Below are positions 8,679 through 16,091 of a DNA stretch of 40,568 nt, piece by piece. The position numbers were made by a program, and so were the translations under genes. The notes under the pieces are model-generated. The model saw only the letters and a program-made list of their open reading frames with translations. It did not search any database and had not been told where the DNA came from. This DNA comes from Kitasatospora sp. MBT63 (lineage in GTDB: Bacteria > Actinomycetota > Actinomycetes > Streptomycetales > Streptomycetaceae), in contig NZ_JAIZ01000132.1 of the NCBI RefSeq assembly GCF_000710465.2, forward strand, positions 1 through 40,568. Reading direction: 5' to 3'. Numbering within the stretch: the first letter of the stretch is position 1; each line of letters begins with the position of its first letter.

Positions 8679-9167
8679 GTGACCGAAGCGGCGACAACCC
8701 CGTCCGGCAGACGTGTCAACATCGACAAGCAGGCCCCGCAGGCCTTCCGAGCCCTGCTCGCCACCGCCGAGACCGTCCGCAGGATCGCAGCCGAGGCCGG
8801 GATCGACCGGCGGCTGACCGAACTCGTCAATCTGAGGGTCTCCCAGCTCAACGGCTGCGCCTACTGCCTGGACGTGCACACCGGAGCCGCCCTGAAGGCC
8901 GGCGAGAGCGCCCGGCGGCTCGGAGTGCTGGCGGCCTGGCGCGAGACGGAGGTGTTCACGGTCCGCGAGCGGGCGGCCCTCGCGCTGGCCGAGGCGACCA
9001 CCCACCCCGCCGACGCGGTGGCGCAGGAGGCCGCGTACGGCGCCGCCCGGCAGGTGTTCACGGCGGACGAGATCTCCGCGGTGATCTGGGTGGCCATCGC
9101 CATCAACGCGTTCAACCGGGTCTCCATCCTCAGCAGGCACCCGGTCCGGCCGGGTGCCACCCGCTGA
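8679..9167 (+). CDS. Carboxymuconolactone decarboxylase/AhpD-family protein
   Basis: A 162-residue cytosolic all-helical protein of the AhpD/CMD family. The family's redox centre is clear: Cys60-Ala-Tyr-Cys63 followed by Leu-Asp-Val-His67 (NGCAYCLDVHTGAAL). In AhpD-like proteins these residues form the peroxidase-linked disulfide and proton relay; related proteins are alkylhydroperoxidase-like or of unknown substrate. The GTG start at 8679 is preceded by GAGGGAG about 6 nt away. A downstream SRPBCC-family gene starts 103 nt later on the same strand, so co-transcription is possible. AhpC is not seen, so the electron partner is unknown. A role in redox defence or in detoxifying a peroxide is the most likely reading. 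Confidence 0.9.
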   Translation: MTEAATTPSGRRVNIDKQAPQAFRALLATAETVRRIAAEAGIDRRLTELVNLRVSQLNGCAYCLDVHTGAALKAGESARRLGVLAAWRETEVFTVRERAALALAEATTHPADAVAQEAAYGAARQVFTADEISAVIWVAIAINAFNRVSILSRHPVRPGATR

Positions 9168-9270
9168 GGCCGGGCGGCCTCCGACCGGCCCGGCACCGAG
9201 CCGTGGGGCCGCCGACGACAGGCCGGGTCCGGGCAGTGGCCCCGGCGGCCGGGACAAGGAGATCCAGTTG

Positions 9271-9780
9271 ATGCCTCGTAGATTCACGGTGTCCGACAGT
9301 GTTGTCATCCGGGTCGGCCCGCACGAGGTCTACCGCCATGTCGCGGATCCTTCCCGGATGCGCGAATGGAGCCCCGAGAACACCGGGGCCACCGTCCACG
9401 GGAATGCCGAACGCATCGGTGTCGGCACCGTGTTCGACGGCACGAACAGGCGTGGGCCCGTCCGCTGGACCACGCGCTGCATCGTCACGGCGGCGGAGCA
9501 GGACCGGTTGTTCGGCTTCCGGGTGTGTGCGATCGGTATCCGCAAGCCGCGCCTGCCCGTTCGGATGGCCGGCTGGGAGTACCGTTTCGAGGCGGTCCCG
9601 GAGGGCACCCGGGTGACCGAGACCTGGACCGACGAGCGGCGCAGGTGGCCCGGAGCCGTCGTCCAGGTGTACGACCGGATCGCCACACGGGGATCCACCT
9701 TCGCGGAATTCCAGGTGGGAAACATCCGCAGCACCCTGCACAACCTCAAGGCCGCCCTTGAGCGGTCCGACGTCGCTTGA
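9271..9780 (+). CDS. SRPBCC (START/Bet v1-like) family protein
   Basis: A 169-residue soluble protein. The N-terminal pattern VSDSVVIRVGPHEVYRHVAD, then PSRMREWSPENTGA, is typical of polyketide-cyclase/dehydrase-type SRPBCC domains: a beta strand, the P-x-E-V-Y/F-x-x-V-x-D helix, and a WSPE loop. The rest runs as alternating strands ending in a long C-terminal helix (NIRSTLHNLKAALERS). These folds bind hydrophobic ligands in a central cavity; some are cyclases or lipid carriers, many have no known ligand. ATG 9271 has an excellent AAGGAG 9 nt upstream. It follows the AhpD-like gene on the same strand. No catalytic residues can be assigned with confidence. Confidence 0.87.
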   Translation: MPRRFTVSDSVVIRVGPHEVYRHVADPSRMREWSPENTGATVHGNAERIGVGTVFDGTNRRGPVRWTTRCIVTAAEQDRLFGFRVCAIGIRKPRLPVRMAGWEYRFEAVPEGTRVTETWTDERRRWPGAVVQVYDRIATRGSTFAEFQVGNIRSTLHNLKAALERSDVA

Positions 9781-9799
9781 AAGCCTCCCGCCGGAGGGG

Positions 9800-11896
9800 T
9801 CAGCCCACCTCGCTCTCCTGTCGCCACAGGAGTTCCGTCAGTCTCTCCAGCCCGGCCGCCAGATGGCGGCGGTAGGTGCTCATCGGCAGCCCGAGCAGGT
9901 CGGCGGCGCGCTGCTGGCTCCCGGCGGGCTGGAGATAGGTGTGGTGCAGCGCCCGGTAGGCACGTCGGTCCAAGGGGGAGGCCTCCAGTTGCGCAGCTGC
10001 CCCCAGGATCACACGGCGCAGCGTCGCGGCGGTGTTCCCTCCGTCGTCGCCTGCCGTTCGGGTGACGACCAGGCGTGAGCGCAGCAGATCGGCGCGGGCG
10101 AGACCGTCGGCGCGTCCCAGCCCCCGCAGAGCCTGCCGGATACCGGCGGCGAATTCCTCGTGGGACAACAGGCGGGTGGCCTGCGGGGGCGGTGGGGCGG
10201 TCACCGACCAGGGGTCGGCTGCGGACTGGCGGGGGCTGAGCAGGTTCAGCCAGCTGAGCGGCGGGGTCCGCCGCCAGTCGTGGACGAACACGCCGAAGTG
10301 GCGGCCGCCCACGGTGAAGTCGGCCGCGGGCGCCCGGGCGAAGTCGACGTAGGCGCAGGCCTCCTCCCACCGCTGCGGGTCGGCGAACGGGAGAAGGGTC
10401 AGCGCGGGCGGCCGGTGGACGAGATAGTCGTGGGTCAGCCGCAGCGTGATCAGGAGTTGGACCTCGGATGCGTCCTGGTAGTGCTCCGCACTCATCCAGT
10501 ACCGCACCAGCAGGGCCTTCTCACCCTCGCGCAGGTCGCCGCCGGATCCGTCGAGCAGCCAGGCCCTGGCGGCGGCGGCCGCCGGGTCGGCGGGTTCGGC
10601 CGGGCCGGCTTCGCGGCCGAGGGTGAGGGTGGTGCTGTACCCGGCCGGTGGACCGCCCGGTTCACGTACCACGCTGGTGGTGGCGGCCGGATCGGTGCTC
10701 CAGGCGGTGAGCAGGTCGGCCGAGGGAACGCCTTCGTGGCGCCGGGTCATCGCGTACAGCGCCGGCAGGTCCCGCTCGGCGGCGGGTAGTACGGTCAGCC
10801 GTTCCCAGCCCAGGGGCTGGAGGCTGCGGCGGGCGGCGGTGCCGTCGAGCAGCGGGGCCAGCAGCGCTGCGACGGATTGGTTCTCGCGGTGGAGGAAGGC
10901 GAAGTCGGTGAGCACCGACCGCTGCCGGGTGGTGTCCCCGCGGTCGAAGAACTGCTGGTAGTAGGCGGCCGCGCGCTTGTTGAGCGCGGCTCGTCGGTCG
11001 GGGTCGCGCCAGCGCAGTTCGGCGTCCAGGGCGCGGCGGACGAGGTCGTGCGGGGACAGGCCCCGCGAGCCGCAGTGGACGGCGGACAGACCGCGGAGCC
11101 AGTCGAACAGATCACGTGCGTCGGGCACGTCGAGCAGCTCGGCGAGCAGCGGCTCGGTGGTCACCAGAACCTGGGCACAGGCCTCCAGCGCGCCCCGGTG
11201 CGCCGCGGAGGGCACGGTCTCCAGCAGTCGTGCCAGCAGCCCGTGCACCACGCTGGGCGAGTCCGTCAGCCGGAGCAGGCCACTGCCGGTCTGCCGCCAC
11301 AGGTCGGCGGCCAGCGCCAGCGCGAGGGGATGCCCGCCGGTGGCCTCCACCACGGGGCCGTGGTTCCGGTCGGGTACACCGTGCCGCCGCAGCAGTTCGC
11401 CGCTCTCGGTCCGGTCGAAGTGGCCCAGCCGCACCGGGTGCAGCAGTCCGTGCCAGGCCGGATCGGTACGCCATTCCAGGGGCGGTTCGGCCCGGCTGGC
11501 GAGCACCACCAGGGCGTCCGGCCGCAGAGCGGGCAGCAGGTGCTCGCTGATGATCGCGGGATCCTCGACGACCGGGTCGGCGGCGTCCAGGAGAAGAAGG
11601 AGGGCCGGTGTCCCGGCCAGCGAGGCCAGGTACCCGTCGTCGCCGAGTTCGCGGGGCAGCGGCCACGCGGTGGTGCGTCCGGCGGCGGCACCCTGCCGGG
11701 CGAAGTGGTGCAGGAGCGTGCTCTTGCCGACCCCGCCCGGTCCGTGGATGTGGACGACCGCTCCGGCCGGCCGCCCGAGCAGCTCCGCGAAGACCGCGTT
11801 CTCGGTCCGTCGGCCCACGAACCCCCGGTCACGCCCGTTCACCAGCCGGTCGGCCAGCCGTTCCGCCAACACCTCACCCCGCCCCATCCGGCACAT
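9800..11896 (-). CDS. STAND-like ATPase with C-terminal helix-turn-helix
   Basis: A 698-residue cytoplasmic protein. It opens with FVGRRTENAVFAELL (26-40), the lead-in typical of AAA_16/STAND ATPases, then Walker A GPGGVGKST (52-60) and a Walker B-like LLLLLDAAD (about 98-106). The middle is a helical, Leu/Ala/Arg-rich region without recognised repeats. The last about 40 residues (RAADLLGLPMSTYRRHL, then LERLTELLWR) look like a sigma-70 region 4 or LuxR-type HTH, so the protein probably couples nucleotide state to DNA binding, as large ATP-dependent LuxR (LAL) or AfsR-like regulators do. ATG 11896 has GGAG 8 nt upstream; another in-frame ATG is at 11887. It is divergent from the small secreted protein gene, which is a candidate target. 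Its signal is unknown. Confidence 0.85.
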   Translation of the reverse strand: MCRMGRGEVLAERLADRLVNGRDRGFVGRRTENAVFAELLGRPAGAVVHIHGPGGVGKSTLLHHFARQGAAAGRTTAWPLPRELGDDGYLASLAGTPALLLLLDAADPVVEDPAIISEHLLPALRPDALVVLASRAEPPLEWRTDPAWHGLLHPVRLGHFDRTESGELLRRHGVPDRNHGPVVEATGGHPLALALAADLWRQTGSGLLRLTDSPSVVHGLLARLLETVPSAAHRGALEACAQVLVTTEPLLAELLDVPDARDLFDWLRGLSAVHCGSRGLSPHDLVRRALDAELRWRDPDRRAALNKRAAAYYQQFFDRGDTTRQRSVLTDFAFLHRENQSVAALLAPLLDGTAARRSLQPLGWERLTVLPAAERDLPALYAMTRRHEGVPSADLLTAWSTDPAATTSVVREPGGPPAGYSTTLTLGREAGPAEPADPAAAAARAWLLDGSGGDLREGEKALLVRYWMSAEHYQDASEVQLLITLRLTHDYLVHRPPALTLLPFADPQRWEEACAYVDFARAPAADFTVGGRHFGVFVHDWRRTPPLSWLNLLSPRQSAADPWSVTAPPPPQATRLLSHEEFAAGIRQALRGLGRADGLARADLLRSRLVVTRTAGDDGGNTAATLRRVILGAAAQLEASPLDRRAYRALHHTYLQPAGSQQRAADLLGLPMSTYRRHLAAGLERLTELLWRQESEVG

Positions 11897-12268
11897 GACC
11901 GCAGCTCCGGCAAAGACCGCAGCCAGTCTCCGGGGGCGCGCGGAGGGGAGTCAACCGGCGCGCGGGCGCACACCCGCCCTCGTGGGCCTCGGAGGTTCCG
12001 GCCGTTGCACGGGGGACCCGCCGGCGGCCGCCGGGGCCGGCGCGGCGGCTCCGCGATCTTGTCCCGGGTGGTCGGCCGGTGAGCGCCGTGAGCGGGAAAC
12101 GGCCTGGAACCGGGCAGATGATGGACTGTCAGGTGGATGGAGCCCGTCGATACCTTCAGGACGTCGCAAGGCCCACGGGCCGACCGGCACCGGACAGGCC
12201 CGACGATCTCGCGCCGACAGGCCGCGCGCGGAGTTCCAGGGTCACGGAAGCATCGGAGAGGACATCTC
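11897..12268. other. 372-bp divergent intergenic region
   Basis: It separates the ATPase-HTH gene from the small secreted-protein gene and holds no supported CDS. The left half (about 11940-12065) is extremely GC-rich and self-complementary. In the right half, GGAAC at 12106-12110 is followed after 17 bp by GTC at 12128-12130. This resembles promoters of ECF (SigE/SigR-like) sigma factors and lies about 140 nt before the secreted-protein start. This is a weak, eye-based match. Confidence 0.35.
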
Positions 12269-12679
12269 ATGGCACTCACCCACGCCCGCCGGCGCAGCAC
12301 GCGCATCGCCACCGCACTCACCGTGGCGGCGGCCAGCTCGCTGGCCCTGCTGGCCACCGCCGGTACCGCCTCCGCCAACCAGTTCTACGGCGGCACCCTC
12401 CACCCCGGTGAGCAGCGCTGCGTGCAGCAGTACGCGGGGTACCAGGTCCGCGGGGACGGGCAGGCCACTGGACAGGGCGCCAAGTTCAAGATCCAGTACA
12501 ACGGTGTCACGGTGCCCGGAACCGGATCGACCGGTCTGGTCAGCGCCTGGGCCGCCGAACTGCGCAGCAGCTACGGCACCTTCCCCGGCCCCGGCTACTA
12601 CACGGCCTGCGTCACCAACAACGGCACGGCCGACACCAACGTCCGGCTGCAGCTGCGGACCGACGGCGAGTTCAGCTGA
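12269..12679 (+). CDS. Small secreted protein
   Basis: A 136-residue exported protein. ATG 12269 follows GGAGAGG about 7 nt upstream. The N-terminus has basic residues (LTHARRRSTR), a hydrophobic core (IATALTVAAASSLALLATAG) and an Ala-x-Ala signal-peptidase I site (TASA, then NQFYGG), cleaving near residue 36. The mature part, about 100 residues, is Gly/Thr/Tyr-rich and probably beta-rich. It contains only two cysteines (in QRCVQQ and YYTACVTN), likely one disulfide. No enzymatic motif is visible. Such small secreted beta proteins are common in streptomycetes, and I do not recognise this one. A perfect 18-bp hairpin follows directly. It is divergent from the STAND-like regulator. Confidence 0.85.
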   Translation: MALTHARRRSTRIATALTVAAASSLALLATAGTASANQFYGGTLHPGEQRCVQQYAGYQVRGDGQATGQGAKFKIQYNGVTVPGTGSTGLVSAWAAELRSSYGTFPGPGYYTACVTNNGTADTNVRLQLRTDGEFS

Positions 12680-12684
12680 GACAC

Positions 12685-12720
12685 GCCCGTCCGCGTCGCC
12701 GGCCGGCGACGCGGACGGGC
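12685..12720. terminator. Perfect 36-bp palindromic terminator
   Basis: GCCCGTCCGCGTCGCCGG (12685-12702) is followed immediately by its exact reverse complement (12703-12720). It begins 5 nt after the secreted-protein stop. It lies between convergent genes and is symmetric, so it could act in both directions. Confidence 0.75.
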
Positions 12721-12815
12721 ATCGGCAGGGCCGCCACCCGCCGCGGTCCCGCCGATCGCGCACCGATCCTGCGTCAGACCGGGGCCTGCCACCGCGACTC
12801 CACCGCGCGGGCCGG

Positions 12816-13043
12816 TCAGGGCAGGAGTACGGCATGCAGGCACCGGTGCTGACCGCCGGAGGGCGTCAGGACCAGCGCTGTCTCTCCGGTGATCTCCACC
12901 GTCAGGCTCCCGGCGGCATCCGCGCAGATGAGTCCGCCCCCGTCGCCGAGGGCACCGGTGGTGTGGACGGTGATCACTTCCGGGGCGGCATGGGTTCCGG
13001 GGGCGCTGGGGACGGTGATTGCGAAGCGCTGGACGTCGGCCAT
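12816..13043 (-). CDS. Small 75-residue protein (DUF6296-like)
   Basis: A compact 75-residue ORF starting at ATG 13043 with a textbook GGAGGAGG 8 nt upstream. The sequence (MADVQRFAITVPSAPGTHAA and onward, with VITVHTTGALGDGGGLICAD) appears to be a small all-beta protein. Its N-terminal F-x-I-T-V-P-x-A-P-G-x-H followed by V-x-V-H-x-T resembles the small DUF6296 proteins I recall from Streptomyces and Kitasatospora, from memory and not verified. No export signal. It converges on the small secreted-protein gene through the palindromic terminator, and its start faces the LTD-protein gene. Function unknown. Confidence 0.75.
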   Translation of the reverse strand: MADVQRFAITVPSAPGTHAAPEVITVHTTGALGDGGGLICADAAGSLTVEITGETALVLTPSGGQHRCLHAVLLP

Positions 13044-13309
13044 GTGGATCGGCCTCCTCCGTGAGCCGGACCCGGCCCGGATCCATGCTGCGGATCGCCC
13101 GGTGGCTCCATGGTAACCACCGGGCCGGGTGACGGCGGAGGCGGCCGGACGGGTCCGAAGGTGCAGACACCACCCGGTGTGCCGCGGCGACTTCGAGGGT
13201 GCCCACGCGCTGCATGGTGGTGACGTACGCCCGGCGTTCCGGTGGCCAGCAGGTCGCATTCAGCCGCCGTACACGCCGTTTCAAGGTCTCACCAGCAGAG
13301 TTGCGCTCC

Positions 13310-15283
13310 GTGCCTACCTCACTCTCGCGTACCGGCGTCGCCTCGGTGTGCGCCGGGGCTCTGACGTTCTCAGGGCTCGTCCTCACAGGGATGGTCGCCG
13401 CACAGCCCGCGGCCGCCGCAAACCCCACCGGCTACCAGAACGTTCGGATCAACGAGGTCACCTCCTCGAACAACGACACCGTCGAGCTGTACAACGCCGG
13501 CTCGACCGCGGTGAGCATCAGCGGCTGGAAGATGTCCGACGACGGCTTCTCACCCCAGTCGTTCAGCCCGTCCGCCACCACGATCCCGGCCGGCGGCTTC
13601 GTCACCTTCAACTCGCCCAAAGGCCTCGGCGACGCGGACAAGCTGGTGATCTACACCGCCGGCGGCACACTGGTCGACCGCGTCGAGTGGGCCACCGACA
13701 AGGCGAAGCCGGCGATGGCGCGCTGCGGCGGCGACGGCACGGGGACATGGGTGACCACCACCGCGGCGACCACCTTCGGCGCCCCGAACAGCGCCGGCTG
13801 CCCGGCGTCGCCACCGGCGGCGAGCCGGGTGCGGATCAACGAGGTCACCTCGAACGGCGCCGACACCGTGGAGCTGTACAACGGCGGTACGAGCGCGGTC
13901 GGCATCGGGTCGTGGAAGTACGTCGACGGCGACACCGGCCACTCCCCGGTCTCGATCTCCTCCTCCTCACCGAGCGCCGGCAGCATCCCCGCGGGCGGCT
14001 ACCTCACGTTCGACTCCACCCTCGGCCTGGGCGACAACGACTCGCTCCTGCTCCTCGACGGCAGCGGCAACACCGTCGACTCGGTGACCTGGACGACCGA
14101 CGGTGCCAAGCCGTCGGACGAGCGCTGTGCCGACGGCACCGGCTGGTTCCGGACCTCCGTGACCGCGACGCCCGGCAGCGCGAACTCCTGCTCGGGCAGC
14201 GGCGGTGGCGGTGGCGGGCAGACCGGCCACCTGCTGGGCGGCGGCGGCTCGCTCACCGGCGGCTGCACCCCCGAGGCCGCCACCGGTACCGGTAGCGCCC
14301 CGGCGGGCACGGCGGCGTGGCCGGGCGGCCTGGACGTCACCATCGCCGACGACGTCTGCGCCTTCACCACGTCCACCGGCCCCGAGGGACGCGACGTGAG
14401 TGGCCTGGCATTCGACCCGGCGACCCCGTCGGTGCTGTGGGCCGCCAAGAACAAGAACTGGCTCTACAAGCTGGTCAAGAGCGGCAGCACATGGATCCCG
14501 GACCCCTCCTGGAGTGCGACCGGCAAGCAGATCCGCTTCGCGGGCGGCTCCGGCCAGCCCGACGCCGAAGGACTGACGGTCGGCGGCAACGGCCACATCT
14601 ACGTGACCTCCGAGCGGGACAACACCGACAACACGGCGCCCAAGGACACCGTCATGGAGTTCGACCCGGCTGCCACCGGATCGACCCTCACTCCGGTCCG
14701 CCAGTGGGACATGACCTCGCAGTTCCCCCAGCTCGACACCGGTAGCAAGGACGACGCCAACCTGGGCTTCGAGGGCGTCGGCTACGTGCCCGACGGCTGG
14801 CTGACCGCGAACCACTGGACCGACCCGCTCACCGGCGCCGCCTACGACCCGGCCGCCTACCCGCTGCACGGATCGGGCCTGTTCTTCGCAGGCCTGGAGT
14901 GGGACGGCACCCTGCACGTGTACGGCCTGAACTCCGACGGCACGTTCACCACCTTCGGCGCGATCGCGACCGGCAAGGTCTCCGTGACGGACGTGATGTT
15001 CGACGCCGGCACCCAGCGCCTCGTCGCGAGCTGCGACAACACCTGCGGCGAGACGCACACCTTCATGAAGATCAACGCCGCCGGTGCGATCGTCCCGGAC
15101 GTCACCTACACCAACCCGGCCGTCATGCCGGCCGACAACCTGGAGGGATTCGCGCTCGCGCCGACCTCGACCTGTGCCGACGGCTCCCGCGAGGCGGTCT
15201 GGTCCGACGACGGCATCTACGGCTTCGGCCCCGGGAGCACCTCCTACGGGCACGCCCTCTACAGCGGCACCTTCCCCTGCTGA
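13310..15283 (+). CDS. Secreted protein with two lamin-tail domains and a C-terminal beta-propeller-like region
   Basis: Exported protein of about 657 residues. The signal peptide hydrophobic core (GVASVCAGALTFSGLVLTGM) ends in AQPAAAA before NPTGYQ. Two lamin-tail (LTD) domains follow, each opening VRINEVTS and continuing DTVELYN: the first at about 40-150, the second at about 168-280. A Gly/Ser linker (about 290-320) leads to a C-terminal region resembling phytase-like or SdiA-regulated beta-propellers, with DVSGLAFDPATPSVLWAA, DAEGLTVGGNGHIYVTSERD and EGFALAPTS. Bacterial LTDs usually occur in extracellular nucleases, phosphatases or surface proteins, with an adhesion role. The start is uncertain: GTG 13310 gives a normal signal peptide but a weak ribosome binding site, and in-frame GTG 13199 or ATG 13214 are alternatives. 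A strong hairpin follows. Confidence 0.88.
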   Translation: MPTSLSRTGVASVCAGALTFSGLVLTGMVAAQPAAAANPTGYQNVRINEVTSSNNDTVELYNAGSTAVSISGWKMSDDGFSPQSFSPSATTIPAGGFVTFNSPKGLGDADKLVIYTAGGTLVDRVEWATDKAKPAMARCGGDGTGTWVTTTAATTFGAPNSAGCPASPPAASRVRINEVTSNGADTVELYNGGTSAVGIGSWKYVDGDTGHSPVSISSSSPSAGSIPAGGYLTFDSTLGLGDNDSLLLLDGSGNTVDSVTWTTDGAKPSDERCADGTGWFRTSVTATPGSANSCSGSGGGGGGQTGHLLGGGGSLTGGCTPEAATGTGSAPAGTAAWPGGLDVTIADDVCAFTTSTGPEGRDVSGLAFDPATPSVLWAAKNKNWLYKLVKSGSTWIPDPSWSATGKQIRFAGGSGQPDAEGLTVGGNGHIYVTSERDNTDNTAPKDTVMEFDPAATGSTLTPVRQWDMTSQFPQLDTGSKDDANLGFEGVGYVPDGWLTANHWTDPLTGAAYDPAAYPLHGSGLFFAGLEWDGTLHVYGLNSDGTFTTFGAIATGKVSVTDVMFDAGTQRLVASCDNTCGETHTFMKINAAGAIVPDVTYTNPAVMPADNLEGFALAPTSTCADGSREAVWSDDGIYGFGPGSTSYGHALYSGTFPC

Positions 15284-15301
15284 GCCCGCCACCGCACGGC
15301 T

Positions 15302-15358
15302 ACGAGGCTCCCGGCAGCCGAGGTCACGACCGACCTCGCCGACTGCCGGGAGCCTCGT
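15302..15358. terminator. Long hairpin terminator between convergent genes
   Basis: ACGAGGCTCCCGGCAG (15302-15317) pairs perfectly with 15343-15358, and an inner GAGGTC/GACCTC pair (15320-15325 with 15332-15337) extends the structure. It sits between the LTD-protein stop and the HPt stop and should work bidirectionally. Confidence 0.75.
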
Positions 15359-15435
15359 CGTGCTCGGCCCGGGCCGCAGCCGTACACGCCGACCCGGTGC
15401 GGAGGCCGTGAGGTCCGGCAGACGACCAGCCTGCG

Positions 15436-15834
15436 TCAAGCGCCTCCACGGGCAGGCGGGCCGAGCTCTGCGGCCAGGGCGGCTCGCTGCTCCTCGAGAG
15501 CGGACCTGGCGGTCGGACGGTACGCCAGGATCTGCCGGGCCAGCGCACCCACACGTGGCTGGGCCACATCCCCGGACGTGGCGAGCATCTCCAGCTCCGC
15601 GCACAGCGAGGCCAGTTGCTCCAGCCCGAAGGTGCGGCAGTTGGATTTCAGGGTGTGGGCGGCCCGGCGCGCGGAGTCCGCATCCGCATGCCGGACACCC
15701 TGCTGGATCTCTTCGACGAGAGTGGTGAGCTCGCCCAGGAAGGCGTCCACCAGGTCGATGGCGGACTCGGTGTCGAGTGCGTCGGCGAGCATTCTGATCG
15801 CTTCGGGGGCGATGACGGGTTGCGGGGTGGCCAT
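15436..15834 (-). CDS. Stand-alone HPt (histidine phosphotransfer) domain protein
   Basis: A 132-residue cytosolic helical protein. The HPt signature is clear: ARRAAHTLKSNCRTFGLEQL, with His60 as the phospho-accepting residue, followed by LASLCAELEML. HPt proteins shuttle phosphoryl groups between receiver domains of hybrid kinases and final response regulators. ATG 15834 has GGAG 5 nt upstream. The frame continues upstream, but nothing before this ATG looks like coding sequence. No kinase or receiver gene lies next to it. The only hybrid kinase in the window (31811-34123) ends in two receiver domains and has no HPt, so this orphan is a plausible but unproven partner. It faces away from the sugar ABC operon. 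Confidence 0.88.
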   Translation of the reverse strand: MATPQPVIAPEAIRMLADALDTESAIDLVDAFLGELTTLVEEIQQGVRHADADSARRAAHTLKSNCRTFGLEQLASLCAELEMLATSGDVAQPRVGALARQILAYRPTARSALEEQRAALAAELGPPARGGA

Positions 15835-16018
15835 GGATTCTCCACGAGGTCGTCGGCGGGCCCGGGCCGACCTCGGGTTCCGGTGGCTCGGCGCGCCACC
15901 GCGCCGTTCTGCTGCCCCCAAGTCTGAGGTGCGGGCCCCGGGTCCGCATTCACCGGTCGGGTAGTTCGTGGTCCCCCCAGACACTGCCCCCCCGGGTGCA
16001 CGATCGCGCCGAACTCGC

Positions 16019-16050
16019 GGGGTGATGTGCGTCACAGTACTCATCACCCC
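16019..16050 (+). promoter_or_regulatory. Crp-like operator within a 9-bp inverted repeat upstream of the sugar ABC operon
   Basis: GTGATGTGCGTCAC at 16022-16035 exactly fits the GTG-N6-GNCAC consensus reported for Streptomyces Crp. It overlaps a perfect 9-bp inverted repeat, GGGGTGATG (16019-16027) with CATCACCCC (16042-16050), loop 14 nt. The site ends about 56 nt before the binding-protein start, and TTGATAAC just downstream could be the -10 region. This suggests that the importer is controlled by Crp/cAMP or by a regulator using the larger repeat. Match seen directly; function inferred. Confidence 0.55.
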
Positions 16051-16091
16051 TTGATAACGCGGGGGAAGCACAAGAGGCGTGGAGAGTGACG

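Noticed and set aside
12685-12720. An operator or mobile-element end made of a perfect palindrome
   Set aside because: Its position 5 nt after a stop codon between convergent genes is better explained as a terminator, and no transposase or target duplication is present.
13129-14295. A 388-codon plus-strand ORF overlapping the LTD protein
   Set aside because: It is Arg/Gly/His-rich and in another frame of a gene with recognisable domains and a signal peptide.
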